NCBI GenBank assembly: GCA_036381335.1
Contig: DASVCZ010000029.1
Span: 1-13,098, forward strand
Reading direction: 5' to 3'
DNA: 13,098 nt
Source of the DNA: DASVCZ01 sp036381335
GTDB taxonomy: Bacteria; Patescibacteriota; Microgenomatia; UBA1400; PJMF01
Shown: piece after piece, positions 1 to 5,555 of the stretch
How the letters are laid out: each line of letters starts with the position of its first letter
How positions within the stretch are numbered: the first letter of the stretch is position 1
Made by a program: the position numbers and the translations under genes
Notes under the pieces: generated by a model
The model's input: only the letters and a program-made list of their open reading frames with translations
What the model was told of the DNA's origin: nothing
The model's database searches: none

Positions 1-223
1 GTTGAACCTGAGCAAAGATTTCATCCATGGCGGACCAGTCTCTAATATCAGCCTTAAAAAATTTCGCTTTTTTAGGAACGTACTCCCGATACCCTCCTGA
101 GAGGTCGTCAATGACCACCACTTGGTGACCGGCTTCAGTCAAACGATCCACCAAGTGACTACCAATAAAACCGGCCCCGCCGGTAACTACGATGGTAGAG
201 TCAGAACTTCTTTTTTTCGCCAT
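1..223 (-). CDS. NAD-dependent sugar epimerase/dehydratase (extended SDR), N-terminal part
   Basis: Only the first 74 codons lie in the window; the rest runs off the left edge. After a basic start (MAKKR) comes a beta strand and the Rossmann glycine motif GGAGFIG at about residues 15-21, then SHLVDRL, a second strand ending in DDLSGG, and FKADIRD, where extended SDR enzymes place the Asp that contacts adenine. This is the N-terminal cofactor domain of the UDP-glucose 4-epimerase / dTDP-glucose dehydratase class, which rebuilds nucleotide sugars. Catalytic Ser/Thr and YxxxK lie outside the window, so the exact substrate cannot be named. The ATG sits inside the last 37 nt of the glycosyltransferase gene in another frame, with no Shine-Dalgarno, so it is probably translated by coupling as the last seen gene of the minus operon. 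Confidence 0.9.
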   Translation of the reverse strand, partial: MAKKRSSDSTIVVTGGAGFIGSHLVDRLTEAGHQVVVIDDLSGGYREYVPKKAKFFKADIRDWSAMDEIFAQVQ

Positions 224-915
224 TTAGTTTTGGTGATCAACCACCACATATTCCATCCTACTTGAATTGATTTACGTAAAGAACCGGTGATTTTGGATTG
301 TCCAATTCGAGGCAAGTAATGGACAGGCACTTCAACGATCCGATACCCAAGCAAGGCAGTTAACGCTACCGTCTCCGGCAAAAAATGGGAGGAACCTACC
401 GTTAGGTGAGGAGCAATGCTTTTGACAACTTGCCTTCGAAAGGCGCGGAAAGTACAGCCACAATCGGTCAAAGACTCTAGACCATACACCCACCGTTGAT
501 AACCAGCCAAAAGTACGTTGCCCAATCGTAATAAACCGTGCATATTGGCCTGTGGGTGGATGAAGTCCACATTGGTCCTGGTCCCTAAGACACAATCATA
601 CTTGGCAAGTAAAGGGAGTAACTTCTTGACATCTTGGATGGCAAAGGTGCCATCGGGCTCAGCTAAGACAATATACTCGCCTTTAGCCACGGCCAAACCT
701 TTCCGAAGCGCAAAACCATATCCTTGTCGGGTTTCCTTGACCACCCGAGCCCCGGCTCTTTTAGCCAGCTGAGCGGTGCCATCAGTGGAGTTATTATCCA
801 CCACAATAATTTCGTCCAGCAACCGTAATCGCTTACATTCGGTCACTGCCGTCTGAATATTTTCTGCTTCGTTATACGCAGGAAAAATAAGACTGACTGA
901 GTGTCGGTGGTACAT
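187..915 (-). CDS. Family 2 glycosyltransferase, polyprenyl-phosphate sugar transferase-like
   Basis: A 242-residue cytosolic GT-A enzyme. Visible motifs: FPAYNE at 11-16 (nucleotide entry), VVDNNSTDGT at 38-47, QGYGFALRKG at 64-73, the acidic metal site EPDGT at 86-90 (in place of the common DADG), DCGCTFRAFRR at 151-161 and RIGQSKI at 203-209. The last resembles the RxGxSK segment of dolichyl/undecaprenyl-phosphate mannose or glucose synthases. Such enzymes move a sugar from a nucleotide donor to a lipid phosphate or glycan; donor and acceptor cannot be read here. There is no C-terminal membrane domain, only a Trp-rich amphipathic end near 221-232. It starts 27 nt after the peptidase gene and ends in TAG, the only non-TAA stop among the complete genes. 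It overlaps the epimerase start by 37 nt, so the two probably act on the same sugar product. Confidence 0.92.
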   Translation of the reverse strand: MYHRHSVSLIFPAYNEAENIQTAVTECKRLRLLDEIIVVDNNSTDGTAQLAKRAGARVVKETRQGYGFALRKGLAVAKGEYIVLAEPDGTFAIQDVKKLLPLLAKYDCVLGTRTNVDFIHPQANMHGLLRLGNVLLAGYQRWVYGLESLTDCGCTFRAFRRQVVKSIAPHLTVGSSHFLPETVALTALLGYRIVEVPVHYLPRIGQSKITGSLRKSIQVGWNMWWLITKTKWRKKEVLTLPS

Positions 916-942
916 GCAAAGCTTTACTTGGGCAGATACTCA

Positions 943-1563
943 TTATTCTTCAATCAACGAAAAGGCTTTAAAACCCATTTCGCGGGGAAAGTACGTCCCC
1001 ACTGGCGCCACAAAAAAAAGTAACTGTTCATCTTTGACGGTTCTTATTTGGCCAGTGTGGGGATCTTTAATATCATTGGTATCCCACCAGCGACGCTGAA
1101 AAAAATCGTAGTCAAAGATGCGATTGCGATCAACAAAATCTTTATAAGGATCGACTATAATCAGCTCCTCTAGCTCATCATCCATGTGGGAGACGATGCT
1201 GTAATGACCGAAATCACTATCTTCGTCCTTTTCTGCTGCCTCTTCTTCTTCCGTCTCGTAAAACAACCCTTTCCATTCCACACCTACCGGAAAGCCGCGC
1301 TCTAACAAGTAGCGAATGTCGTCTAAGGTGGCATAGTACTTATACCAAAACTGGGTCTGGGGGGCGAGAATTTTACAGGCCTTGCCCAATTGATCAACGG
1401 TAACACCGGTATCTATAATAGTAAACTCAGCGTCAGCAGCCCGAGTAATTTCTTCCTGAGAAAATGTGTGCCCCACCGCTTCTAGCTGCATTTGCAACAC
1501 CGCTGGGCCACAGTGATCCTCACTGATTTGAGTCACACGTTGAATAGGCACTGCTTGTGGCAT
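943..1563 (-). CDS. C39-like (papain-fold) cysteine peptidase
   Basis: A 206-residue protein with the layout of the C39/C39_2 peptidase fold. An oxyanion-type Gln12 precedes Cys18 in the motif EDHCGPAVLQ. His120 lies in FGHYSIV and Asp138 in IIVDPYKDF, giving a Cys-His-Asp triad in the usual order and spacing. A strongly acidic loop (TEEEEAAEKDEDSD, 104-117) precedes the His. There is no signal peptide or membrane segment, so it is likely cytosolic, unlike the peptidase domains fused to bacteriocin ABC exporters. A longer frame reaches 1626, but the ATG at 1563 lies one base after the stop of the upstream ATP-grasp gene (TAA-T-ATG), and the conserved part starts right after it, so I take 1563. 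The tight coupling implies a shared job with the ligase, for example trimming or hydrolysing its peptide product. The substrate is unknown. Confidence 0.85.
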   Translation of the reverse strand: MPQAVPIQRVTQISEDHCGPAVLQMQLEAVGHTFSQEEITRAADAEFTIIDTGVTVDQLGKACKILAPQTQFWYKYYATLDDIRYLLERGFPVGVEWKGLFYETEEEEAAEKDEDSDFGHYSIVSHMDDELEELIIVDPYKDFVDRNRIFDYDFFQRRWWDTNDIKDPHTGQIRTVKDEQLLFFVAPVGTYFPREMGFKAFSLIEE

Positions 1564-1564
1564 A

Positions 1565-2611
1565 TTACTTCTGTAAGCTTCGGGCGTGCTTACTGAGCAT
1601 ACTTTTAAGTAAGTGTATAAACTCAATATTATGCAGTTCTAAAACCTCAGTCATCGGCAAGCCCTTATCGGGACCTAAGGCAGTATTAGGATTACAGTCA
1701 ATAAAGAAAGGCGTCGAAGTTTCTTCTTCGTACCGGATGTCGTACTTGGCGTAATCCCGGTGCCCCAACAAATCAAAGGCTCTGGTAACTAAAGGCGAGA
1801 TTTGATCGATAATCGCTTGATCCGGAACTTTGTACTTGTAGGCGTGTAAATCATCATAACTTTCCAAGCTGGTGAAGTTATACTTGCCATCAGGTTTTAC
1901 TTTAAAAACCTTCTCCCCTAAAATGACATGTTTTTTTCGGCCATCGTCATAACAGACGGCTGTAATTTCAGGACCAGGAACAAACTTTTCAATGATAACC
2001 GGGATTTTATAGGTCTCGATCATTTTGGTGACTTTTTTCTGGGCCGCATCCAGGGTTTCTTTGACTGCTTTATTATCAATCCCGACACTGCCTCCACTCT
2101 CATTAAGTTTGACAATTAAAGGAAAACCTAAGTTGTCGGGCACTTTGGTGCGCAAGTCGCGAATAAATTTATATTCAGGAGTAGGGATGTCGTGTGCCAA
2201 CAATAGCTGCTTAAACATGTGCCGATCGTTCCCCACTACCAGTCCTCGCATGCCAGCCCCTGTGTACTGCATGTTAGAGAGCTCAAGCGCCCCCGGAATA
2301 GCTGGCTGGAGACCATCTTTACCTTTAACGGTATCGACCAAGTTTAAAACTAAATCAGGCTTGTCCACCAAAATATTGGTGAAAAAATACTGGTCGGCAG
2401 CGTAGCCTTTGACGGCAATGCCTAGCTTAGCAATTTCGGCAATCACTTCTTCTGCTCGGTCTTCAACTTCAACTTCCGCCTCGTAGGCGCCTTGAGTAGC
2501 GAAGTCGTCACGATCAACGTGGGAGTAAGCTACGGCCACTAACTTCAGCCCCTTGAGCGCTGCTTCATCGATGTAAAATGGTTCGTTTTTTGTTTGTTTC
2601 ATATGGTCCAT
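1565..2611 (-). CDS. ATP-grasp ligase related to D-Ala-D-Ala ligase
   Basis: A 348-residue ATP-dependent carboxylate-amine ligase. The middle resembles Ddl: VLNLVDTVKGKDG at 88-100 followed by PGALELSNMQYTGAG at 106-120, where Ddl has FNxLHG...ELLGIPYTG. ATP-grasp features are Lys168 (LIVKLN), the Gly-rich loop ESGGSVGI at 171-178, Glu208 in IIEKF, and metal ligands in YDIR (Asp291) and FIDCNPN (Asp305, Asn307). Several residues that define true Ddl are missing: no N-terminal GGxSxExxxS, Asp305 where Ddl has Glu, and GPDKGLP where Ddl has the PGMT-type loop. It is therefore probably a peptide or amino-acid ligase with another substrate rather than the cell-wall enzyme. It heads the minus operon and is followed one base later by the C39-like peptidase. 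A second in-frame ATG at 2602 is possible. Confidence 0.87.
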   Translation of the reverse strand: MDHMKQTKNEPFYIDEAALKGLKLVAVAYSHVDRDDFATQGAYEAEVEVEDRAEEVIAEIAKLGIAVKGYAADQYFFTNILVDKPDLVLNLVDTVKGKDGLQPAIPGALELSNMQYTGAGMRGLVVGNDRHMFKQLLLAHDIPTPEYKFIRDLRTKVPDNLGFPLIVKLNESGGSVGIDNKAVKETLDAAQKKVTKMIETYKIPVIIEKFVPGPEITAVCYDDGRKKHVILGEKVFKVKPDGKYNFTSLESYDDLHAYKYKVPDQAIIDQISPLVTRAFDLLGHRDYAKYDIRYEEETSTPFFIDCNPNTALGPDKGLPMTEVLELHNIEFIHLLKSMLSKHARSLQK

Positions 2612-2621
2612 ATTCTCATGT

Positions 2622-2627
2622 ATTTTA
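2622..2627 (-). promoter_or_regulatory. Possible -10 box of the ATP-grasp operon
   Basis: TAAAAT on the minus strand, 10 nt before the ATG at 2611. No -35 hexamer is recognisable 16-18 nt further up. Its distance to the start codon matches the -10 boxes of several other genes in this window and predicts a leader of only a few nucleotides. Confidence 0.4.
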
Positions 2628-2660
2628 AGAGTTGTCCAGCCGAGCAGTATGTCCTATAAC

Positions 2661-2689
2661 TTGCAAACCGGGCCGAGGTAGCGTATAAT
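2661..2689 (+). promoter_or_regulatory. Sigma-70-type promoter of the helicase gene
   Basis: TTGCAA (2661-2666), a 17-nt spacer, then a perfect TATAAT (2684-2689). This is the best-formed promoter in the window. The in-frame ATG at 2688 lies inside the -10 box and cannot be in the transcript, so the helicase must start further down and has a leader of roughly 130 nt. Confidence 0.75.
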
Positions 2690-2755
2690 GGCTAGATTAA
2701 CACAACAGTTTTGGGTTAAGCTCGCACAGATTCCTTCTTGCTTCTTGTCTTTATC

Positions 2756-2813
2756 CTCTCTGTTACGAGAGCCAAGCTCTCTCCCGAACATATCGGGCGT
2801 CACTCTGGGAGTG
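2756..2813 (+). promoter_or_regulatory. Structured 5' leader of the helicase mRNA (tandem hairpins)
   Basis: Three short perfect inverted repeats lie in tandem just before the start codon: GAGAGC/GCTCTC (2767-2772 with 2776-2781), CCCGA/TCGGG (2783-2787 with 2793-2797) and CACTC/GAGTG (2801-2805 with 2809-2813). In addition CTCTC at 2756-2760 can pair with GAGAG at 2767-2771, which would exclude the first hairpin. This looks like a folded leader with a possible two-state switch. No known riboswitch class is recognised, and function is inferred only. Confidence 0.5.
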
Positions 2814-2828
2814 AAAAGAAAGAAGTAT

Positions 2829-4034
2829 ATGCGTCACTTTAGACGTTCTTCGTCACGTTCCAATTTTGGTCAACATAGATCATTTGGCAATAATCGAAGA
2901 CAATTTTCCCGTAATAATAATCGCCGGTCACGAGCCAGTTTTGACCCTTCTCTTTTGGTGCAAAAAGCTGAGCCAGTACAACCGCAAGCAGTCTATCACC
3001 CGCAGCATCAGTTTGGCGATTTTGAACTTCACCCGTCACTGACTGCAAACGTACTTGAGCGTGGTTATACCGCGCCCACTCCTATTCAAGACCAAGCCAT
3101 TCCGGAAGTCATGAACGACCGCGACTTAGTGGGAATAGCCAATACTGGGACCGGTAAAACGGCTGCCTTTTTACTTCCATTAATTCACAAAGTCCTGACT
3201 AACCGTACTTCTCGCGTCCTCATTGTGGTGCCGACTCGCGAGTTAGCGGTACAAGTACAGGATGAGTTTCGGTTGTTCACCCGCGGTCTGGGATTGTTTT
3301 CGACCATCTGTATTGGTGGGGCCGCCATGTTGCGGCAGATTGAAAATTTACGTCGTCGACCTCACTTTGTCATCGGCACCCCTGGTCGCTTAAAAGATTT
3401 AGAGCAGCGTCGCAAGTTTGAGTTTTCTCATTTTGATACCTTTGTCTTAGACGAAGTTGATCGGATGTTGGACATGGGTTTTGTTCATGACGTCAAGTAT
3501 ATGATTGATCGCTTGCCTCAAGACAAACAATCACTCTTTTTCTCAGCCACTATGACCGATCGGGTTAAAGGCTTGATGCAAGGATTCCTGAAGAATCCTG
3601 TCTTTGTCAAAGTAGCGACAGTCCAAACGTCTAAAAACATAGACCAAGATATTGTCCGAACCCAAGGCAAACCTAAAGTAGACGTTCTCCATGACTTACT
3701 GATCCAAGATGGATTCAGCAAAGTGCTGGTGTTTGGCCGAACCAAACATGGGATGGAAAAGTTGGCCCGCGAACTTCATGGCCGTGGTTTTAAAGTGGCT
3801 GCTATTCATGGTAACAAAAGTCAAGGGCAACGGATGCGAGCTCTCAAAGAATTCAAGAGTAGTTCCATTCAAGTCTTGTTAGCGACTGACGTCGTGTCCC
3901 GGGGAGTTGACATTGATAACGTGACTCACGTCATTAACTACGACTTACCCGAAACCTACGAAGACTACGTCCACCGAATCGGCCGGACTGGCCGCGCCGA
4001 CAAAACGGGCGTAGCGCTGACGTTGGTTGATTAA
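2829..4034 (+). CDS. DEAD-box-type ATP-dependent RNA helicase
   Basis: A 401-residue helicase that remodels RNA using ATP. Order of motifs: Q motif (GYTAPTPIQ, 79-87), motif I ANTGTGKT 104-111, Ia PTRELA 135-140, GG 163-164, Ib TPGR 184-187, motif II DEVD 208-211, III SAT 239-241, IV VFGRT 301-305, V ATDVVSRGVDI 352-362 and VI HRIGRTGR 382-389. Motif II is DEVD rather than DEAD. Residues 1-37 form a basic Arg/Asn/Ser-rich, probably disordered RNA-binding tail; the protein ends right after the second RecA domain, whereas many bacterial relatives (CsdA, RhlE) carry the basic extension at the C-terminus. The frame opens further upstream to an ATG within the promoter -10 box, so I place the start at ATG 2829, preceded by AGAAAGAAG. 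GTG at 2811 is an alternative. It is transcribed alone, from 2661. Confidence 0.93.
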   Translation: MRHFRRSSSRSNFGQHRSFGNNRRQFSRNNNRRSRASFDPSLLVQKAEPVQPQAVYHPQHQFGDFELHPSLTANVLERGYTAPTPIQDQAIPEVMNDRDLVGIANTGTGKTAAFLLPLIHKVLTNRTSRVLIVVPTRELAVQVQDEFRLFTRGLGLFSTICIGGAAMLRQIENLRRRPHFVIGTPGRLKDLEQRRKFEFSHFDTFVLDEVDRMLDMGFVHDVKYMIDRLPQDKQSLFFSATMTDRVKGLMQGFLKNPVFVKVATVQTSKNIDQDIVRTQGKPKVDVLHDLLIQDGFSKVLVFGRTKHGMEKLARELHGRGFKVAAIHGNKSQGQRMRALKEFKSSSIQVLLATDVVSRGVDIDNVTHVINYDLPETYEDYVHRIGRTGRADKTGVALTLVD

Positions 4035-4055
4035 TGCAATTAGTGATAAAGGGTC

Positions 4056-4523
4056 TTAAGAAATTTTTTCAACTAAGTACTCAGTTTTACCTTTAGGTAG
4101 AACCAGGCTGACAGTCTCTCCTACTTTTTTACCCAGTAACAAACTACCCAGCGGACTTTCGAGAGACAGTTTTCCTTGGCTCGGATCTGACTCGTGCTGA
4201 TTGACCAAAGTGTAGGTGATTTTTTTACCATTGGTTTTTAAGACCACAGTACTGCCAAAGGTTACCACTCCGGTACTAGCTGGCTTCACAAAAATTTCAC
4301 CGTTCTCTAAAAGGTATCGCAGCTCTTTTAATTGGCGATTGAGAGAACCCAGCTCAAACTTGGCATATTTATAGGCTCCATTTTCTGAGAGGTCGCCCAT
4401 TTCTCGAGCATCTTTCAGCCGCACCAGCACCTCTTTACGCTCTTGCGTCAATCGTTGCCAAGTCCGCTGCATCTCTTGGTACTTTTCTTTAGTGAACTGA
4501 ATTTTGGGTGACGTGTTTTTCAA
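4056..4523 (-). CDS. greA: Transcription elongation factor GreA
   Basis: A 155-residue Gre factor, the usual length. An N-terminal antiparallel coiled coil (about 10-77) inserts into the RNA polymerase secondary channel; its acidic tip is seen as MGDLSENGAY at 42-51, with Asp44 and Glu47 the residues that stimulate cleavage of backtracked RNA. The C-terminal FKBP-like domain (about 85-155) ends with SPLGSLLLGKKVGETV and the strand PKGKTEYLVEKI. The start is TTG: no ATG or GTG exists upstream in frame before the cupredoxin stop, and the next ATG (residue 18) would cut into the first helix. A GGAAG lies about 13 nt upstream. It follows the cupredoxin gene by 8 nt and probably shares its transcript; the pairing with a copper protein is odd. 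It converges with the helicase gene over only 21 nt. Confidence 0.93.
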   Translation of the reverse strand: MKNTSPKIQFTKEKYQEMQRTWQRLTQERKEVLVRLKDAREMGDLSENGAYKYAKFELGSLNRQLKELRYLLENGEIFVKPASTGVVTFGSTVVLKTNGKKITYTLVNQHESDPSQGKLSLESPLGSLLLGKKVGETVSLVLPKGKTEYLVEKIS

Positions 4524-4531
4524 GATAGGTT

Positions 4532-5047
4532 TTATTCTTCCACGATCAGAGTTCCCGTTTGACCCTGTGCTCGGTGATTACCGACGGAACAGTAGTACTC
4601 AAAGGAACCAATTTCGTTGGCGGTAAACTCAACGGTATTGGTTTCCCCAGCTCGGGTAATAGGTAGTTTGACTCCTAACTCTTCAATATTGAAATCATGC
4701 ATCATGTCGACGCTATTCATAACCAGGCGAACAGTCTCGCCTTTTTTAACACGAATTACGTCTGGTTTGTAGTAAAAACTGCCAGCTTCTAGATTGATAG
4801 TCCGGACTTCGCTCTCACTTTCCATCATTGCTTCGGGGGCAGCCTCTGTGGTTTCCATAGTTTCAGCTTGCATCATTACGTCAGTAGCTGCCTCGGGTGA
4901 CGGAGTGTTCTCCATTTGGGTGTCTGAATTACCACCTCGAGCTACTACTACACCAATTCCAATTACAGCCACCAAGGCCACCAGGCCGCCAATCATGAGC
5001 AGGTTCTTGTTACTTGAAGTTGGTTGAGACATTTCCATTTCTTGCAT
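4532..5047 (-). CDS. Membrane-anchored cupredoxin with Gln in the axial-ligand position
   Basis: A 171-residue protein with one N-terminal transmembrane anchor (about 15-37, no lipobox), a Met- and Glu-rich linker (about 42-80) and one cupredoxin domain (82-171) facing outward. Copper ligands: His117 in MMHDFNIEELG, Cys153 and His158 in YYCSVGNH. The usual motif is C-x4-H-x4-M; here the last position is Gln163 (HRAQGQTG), as in stellacyanin-type sites. The domain resembles the plastocyanin/nitrosocyanin/CoxII-type fold and could carry electrons or bind copper. The CuA-type second Cys is absent, so it is not a cytochrome oxidase subunit II. The start at 5047 is supported by AAGGAG 9 nt upstream. 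Its own promoter lies at 5083-5112 and greA follows 8 nt later. Family assignment is firm, partner unknown. Confidence 0.88.
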   Translation of the reverse strand: MQEMEMSQPTSSNKNLLMIGGLVALVAVIGIGVVVARGGNSDTQMENTPSPEAATDVMMQAETMETTEAAPEAMMESESEVRTINLEAGSFYYKPDVIRVKKGETVRLVMNSVDMMHDFNIEELGVKLPITRAGETNTVEFTANEIGSFEYYCSVGNHRAQGQTGTLIVEE

Positions 5048-5056
5048 GATACGAAA

Positions 5057-5062
5057 CTCCTT
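5057..5062 (-). promoter_or_regulatory. Shine-Dalgarno of the cupredoxin gene
   Basis: AAGGAG on the minus strand, 9 nt before ATG 5047. It is the only clear Shine-Dalgarno before an operon-leading gene in this window and fixes the start of the cupredoxin. Confidence 0.75.
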
Positions 5063-5082
5063 CCATGAGATTACTTTTTGCA

Positions 5083-5112
5083 GTTATACTATTAATTAAT
5101 CATATCCTGCAA
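5083..5112 (-). promoter_or_regulatory. Promoter of the cupredoxin-greA operon with an embedded palindrome
   Basis: On the minus strand TTGCAG (5107-5112), an 18-nt spacer and TATAAC (5083-5088), giving a leader of about 29 nt. The spacer contains the perfect 10-bp palindrome ATTAATTAAT (5091-5100), a possible operator, although such AT-only palindromes also occur by chance. Confidence 0.55.
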
Positions 5113-5132
5113 GTAGTTAAAATACTACGAGG

Positions 5133-5138
5133 TATAGT
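5133..5138 (+). promoter_or_regulatory. Possible -10 box of msrB
   Basis: TATAGT ends 6 nt before the msrB ATG, so transcription would start at or next to the start codon and the mRNA would be leaderless. No convincing -35 is present, and there is no Shine-Dalgarno. Confidence 0.4.
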
Positions 5139-5144
5139 AATATC

Positions 5145-5555
5145 ATGACTTTAAATCCTCTGACCCCTGAAGAAAAACGCGTTATGATCGATAAAGGTAC
5201 CGAAGCTCCCTTTACAGGCGAGTATGATGATTTTTTTGTAGAAGGCACCTATATTTGTCGACGGTGCAATACCCCTCTTTATGAATCCAAGGATAAATTC
5301 GATGCCCAGTGTGGCTGGCCGAGTTTTGATCAAGAAATTCCAGGAGCGGTCAAAAGGCTGCCTGATGCCGATGGTCAGCGGATTGAGATTCAGTGCGCCA
5401 CCTGCGGTGCCCATTTAGGCCATGTCTTTGAAGGGGAAGGTTTTACCAAAAAAAATACCCGTCATTGTGTTAATTCGATCTCGATGAAGTTTGTACCAGC
5501 TGCCGCGCCGTCCACCAGACGCCCACTTGGAACAGCCCCATCAGTACCGGAATAA
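5145..5555 (+). CDS. msrB: Peptide-methionine (R)-S-oxide reductase MsrB
   Basis: A 136-residue single-domain MsrB that repairs the R form of methionine sulfoxide in proteins using thioredoxin-type reductant. It shows the family path GTEAPFTGEYDDFFVEGTY (18-36), CGWPSF (56-61), HLGHVFEGEG (90-99) and the catalytic motif RHCVNS with nucleophile Cys108. Two CxxC pairs, Cys38/Cys41 and Cys84/Cys87, form the structural zinc site. Cys56 is a plausible resolving cysteine. It has no signal peptide, so it is cytosolic. The family normally ends a few residues after MKFVP; here about 17 extra residues (PSTRRPLGT...) run antisense into the 3' end of the opposing transporter gene, an 86-bp coding overlap. 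It is divergent from the cupredoxin gene, whose Met-rich linker makes a link to methionine oxidation tempting but unproven. Confidence 0.94.
   Translation: MTLNPLTPEEKRVMIDKGTEAPFTGEYDDFFVEGTYICRRCNTPLYESKDKFDAQCGWPSFDQEIPGAVKRLPDADGQRIEIQCATCGAHLGHVFEGEGFTKKNTRHCVNSISMKFVPAAAPSTRRPLGTAPSVPE

Noticed and set aside
1564..1626. Longer peptidase start at 1626, overlapping the ligase gene by 62 nt
   Set aside because: The ATG at 1563 directly after the ligase stop is the natural coupled start, and the extra residues do not resemble the C39 fold.
2025..2405. 126-residue open frame on plus inside the ligase gene
   Set aside because: It is an antisense shadow of a well-conserved ATP-grasp coding region, with no family motif.
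1565..2611. Calling the ATP-grasp gene ddl (cell-wall D-Ala-D-Ala ligase)
   Set aside because: The N-terminal GGxSxE motif, the Glu of the ExN metal site and the C-terminal substrate loop of Ddl are all changed.
2688..2828. N-terminal extension of the helicase starting at ATG 2688
   Set aside because: The ATG lies inside the -10 box, the extension has no helicase-family character, and the region is a folded leader with tandem hairpins.
4532..5047. Cytochrome c oxidase subunit II
   Set aside because: Only one transmembrane segment is present and the second Cys of the CuA site is missing; there is no oxidase gene nearby.
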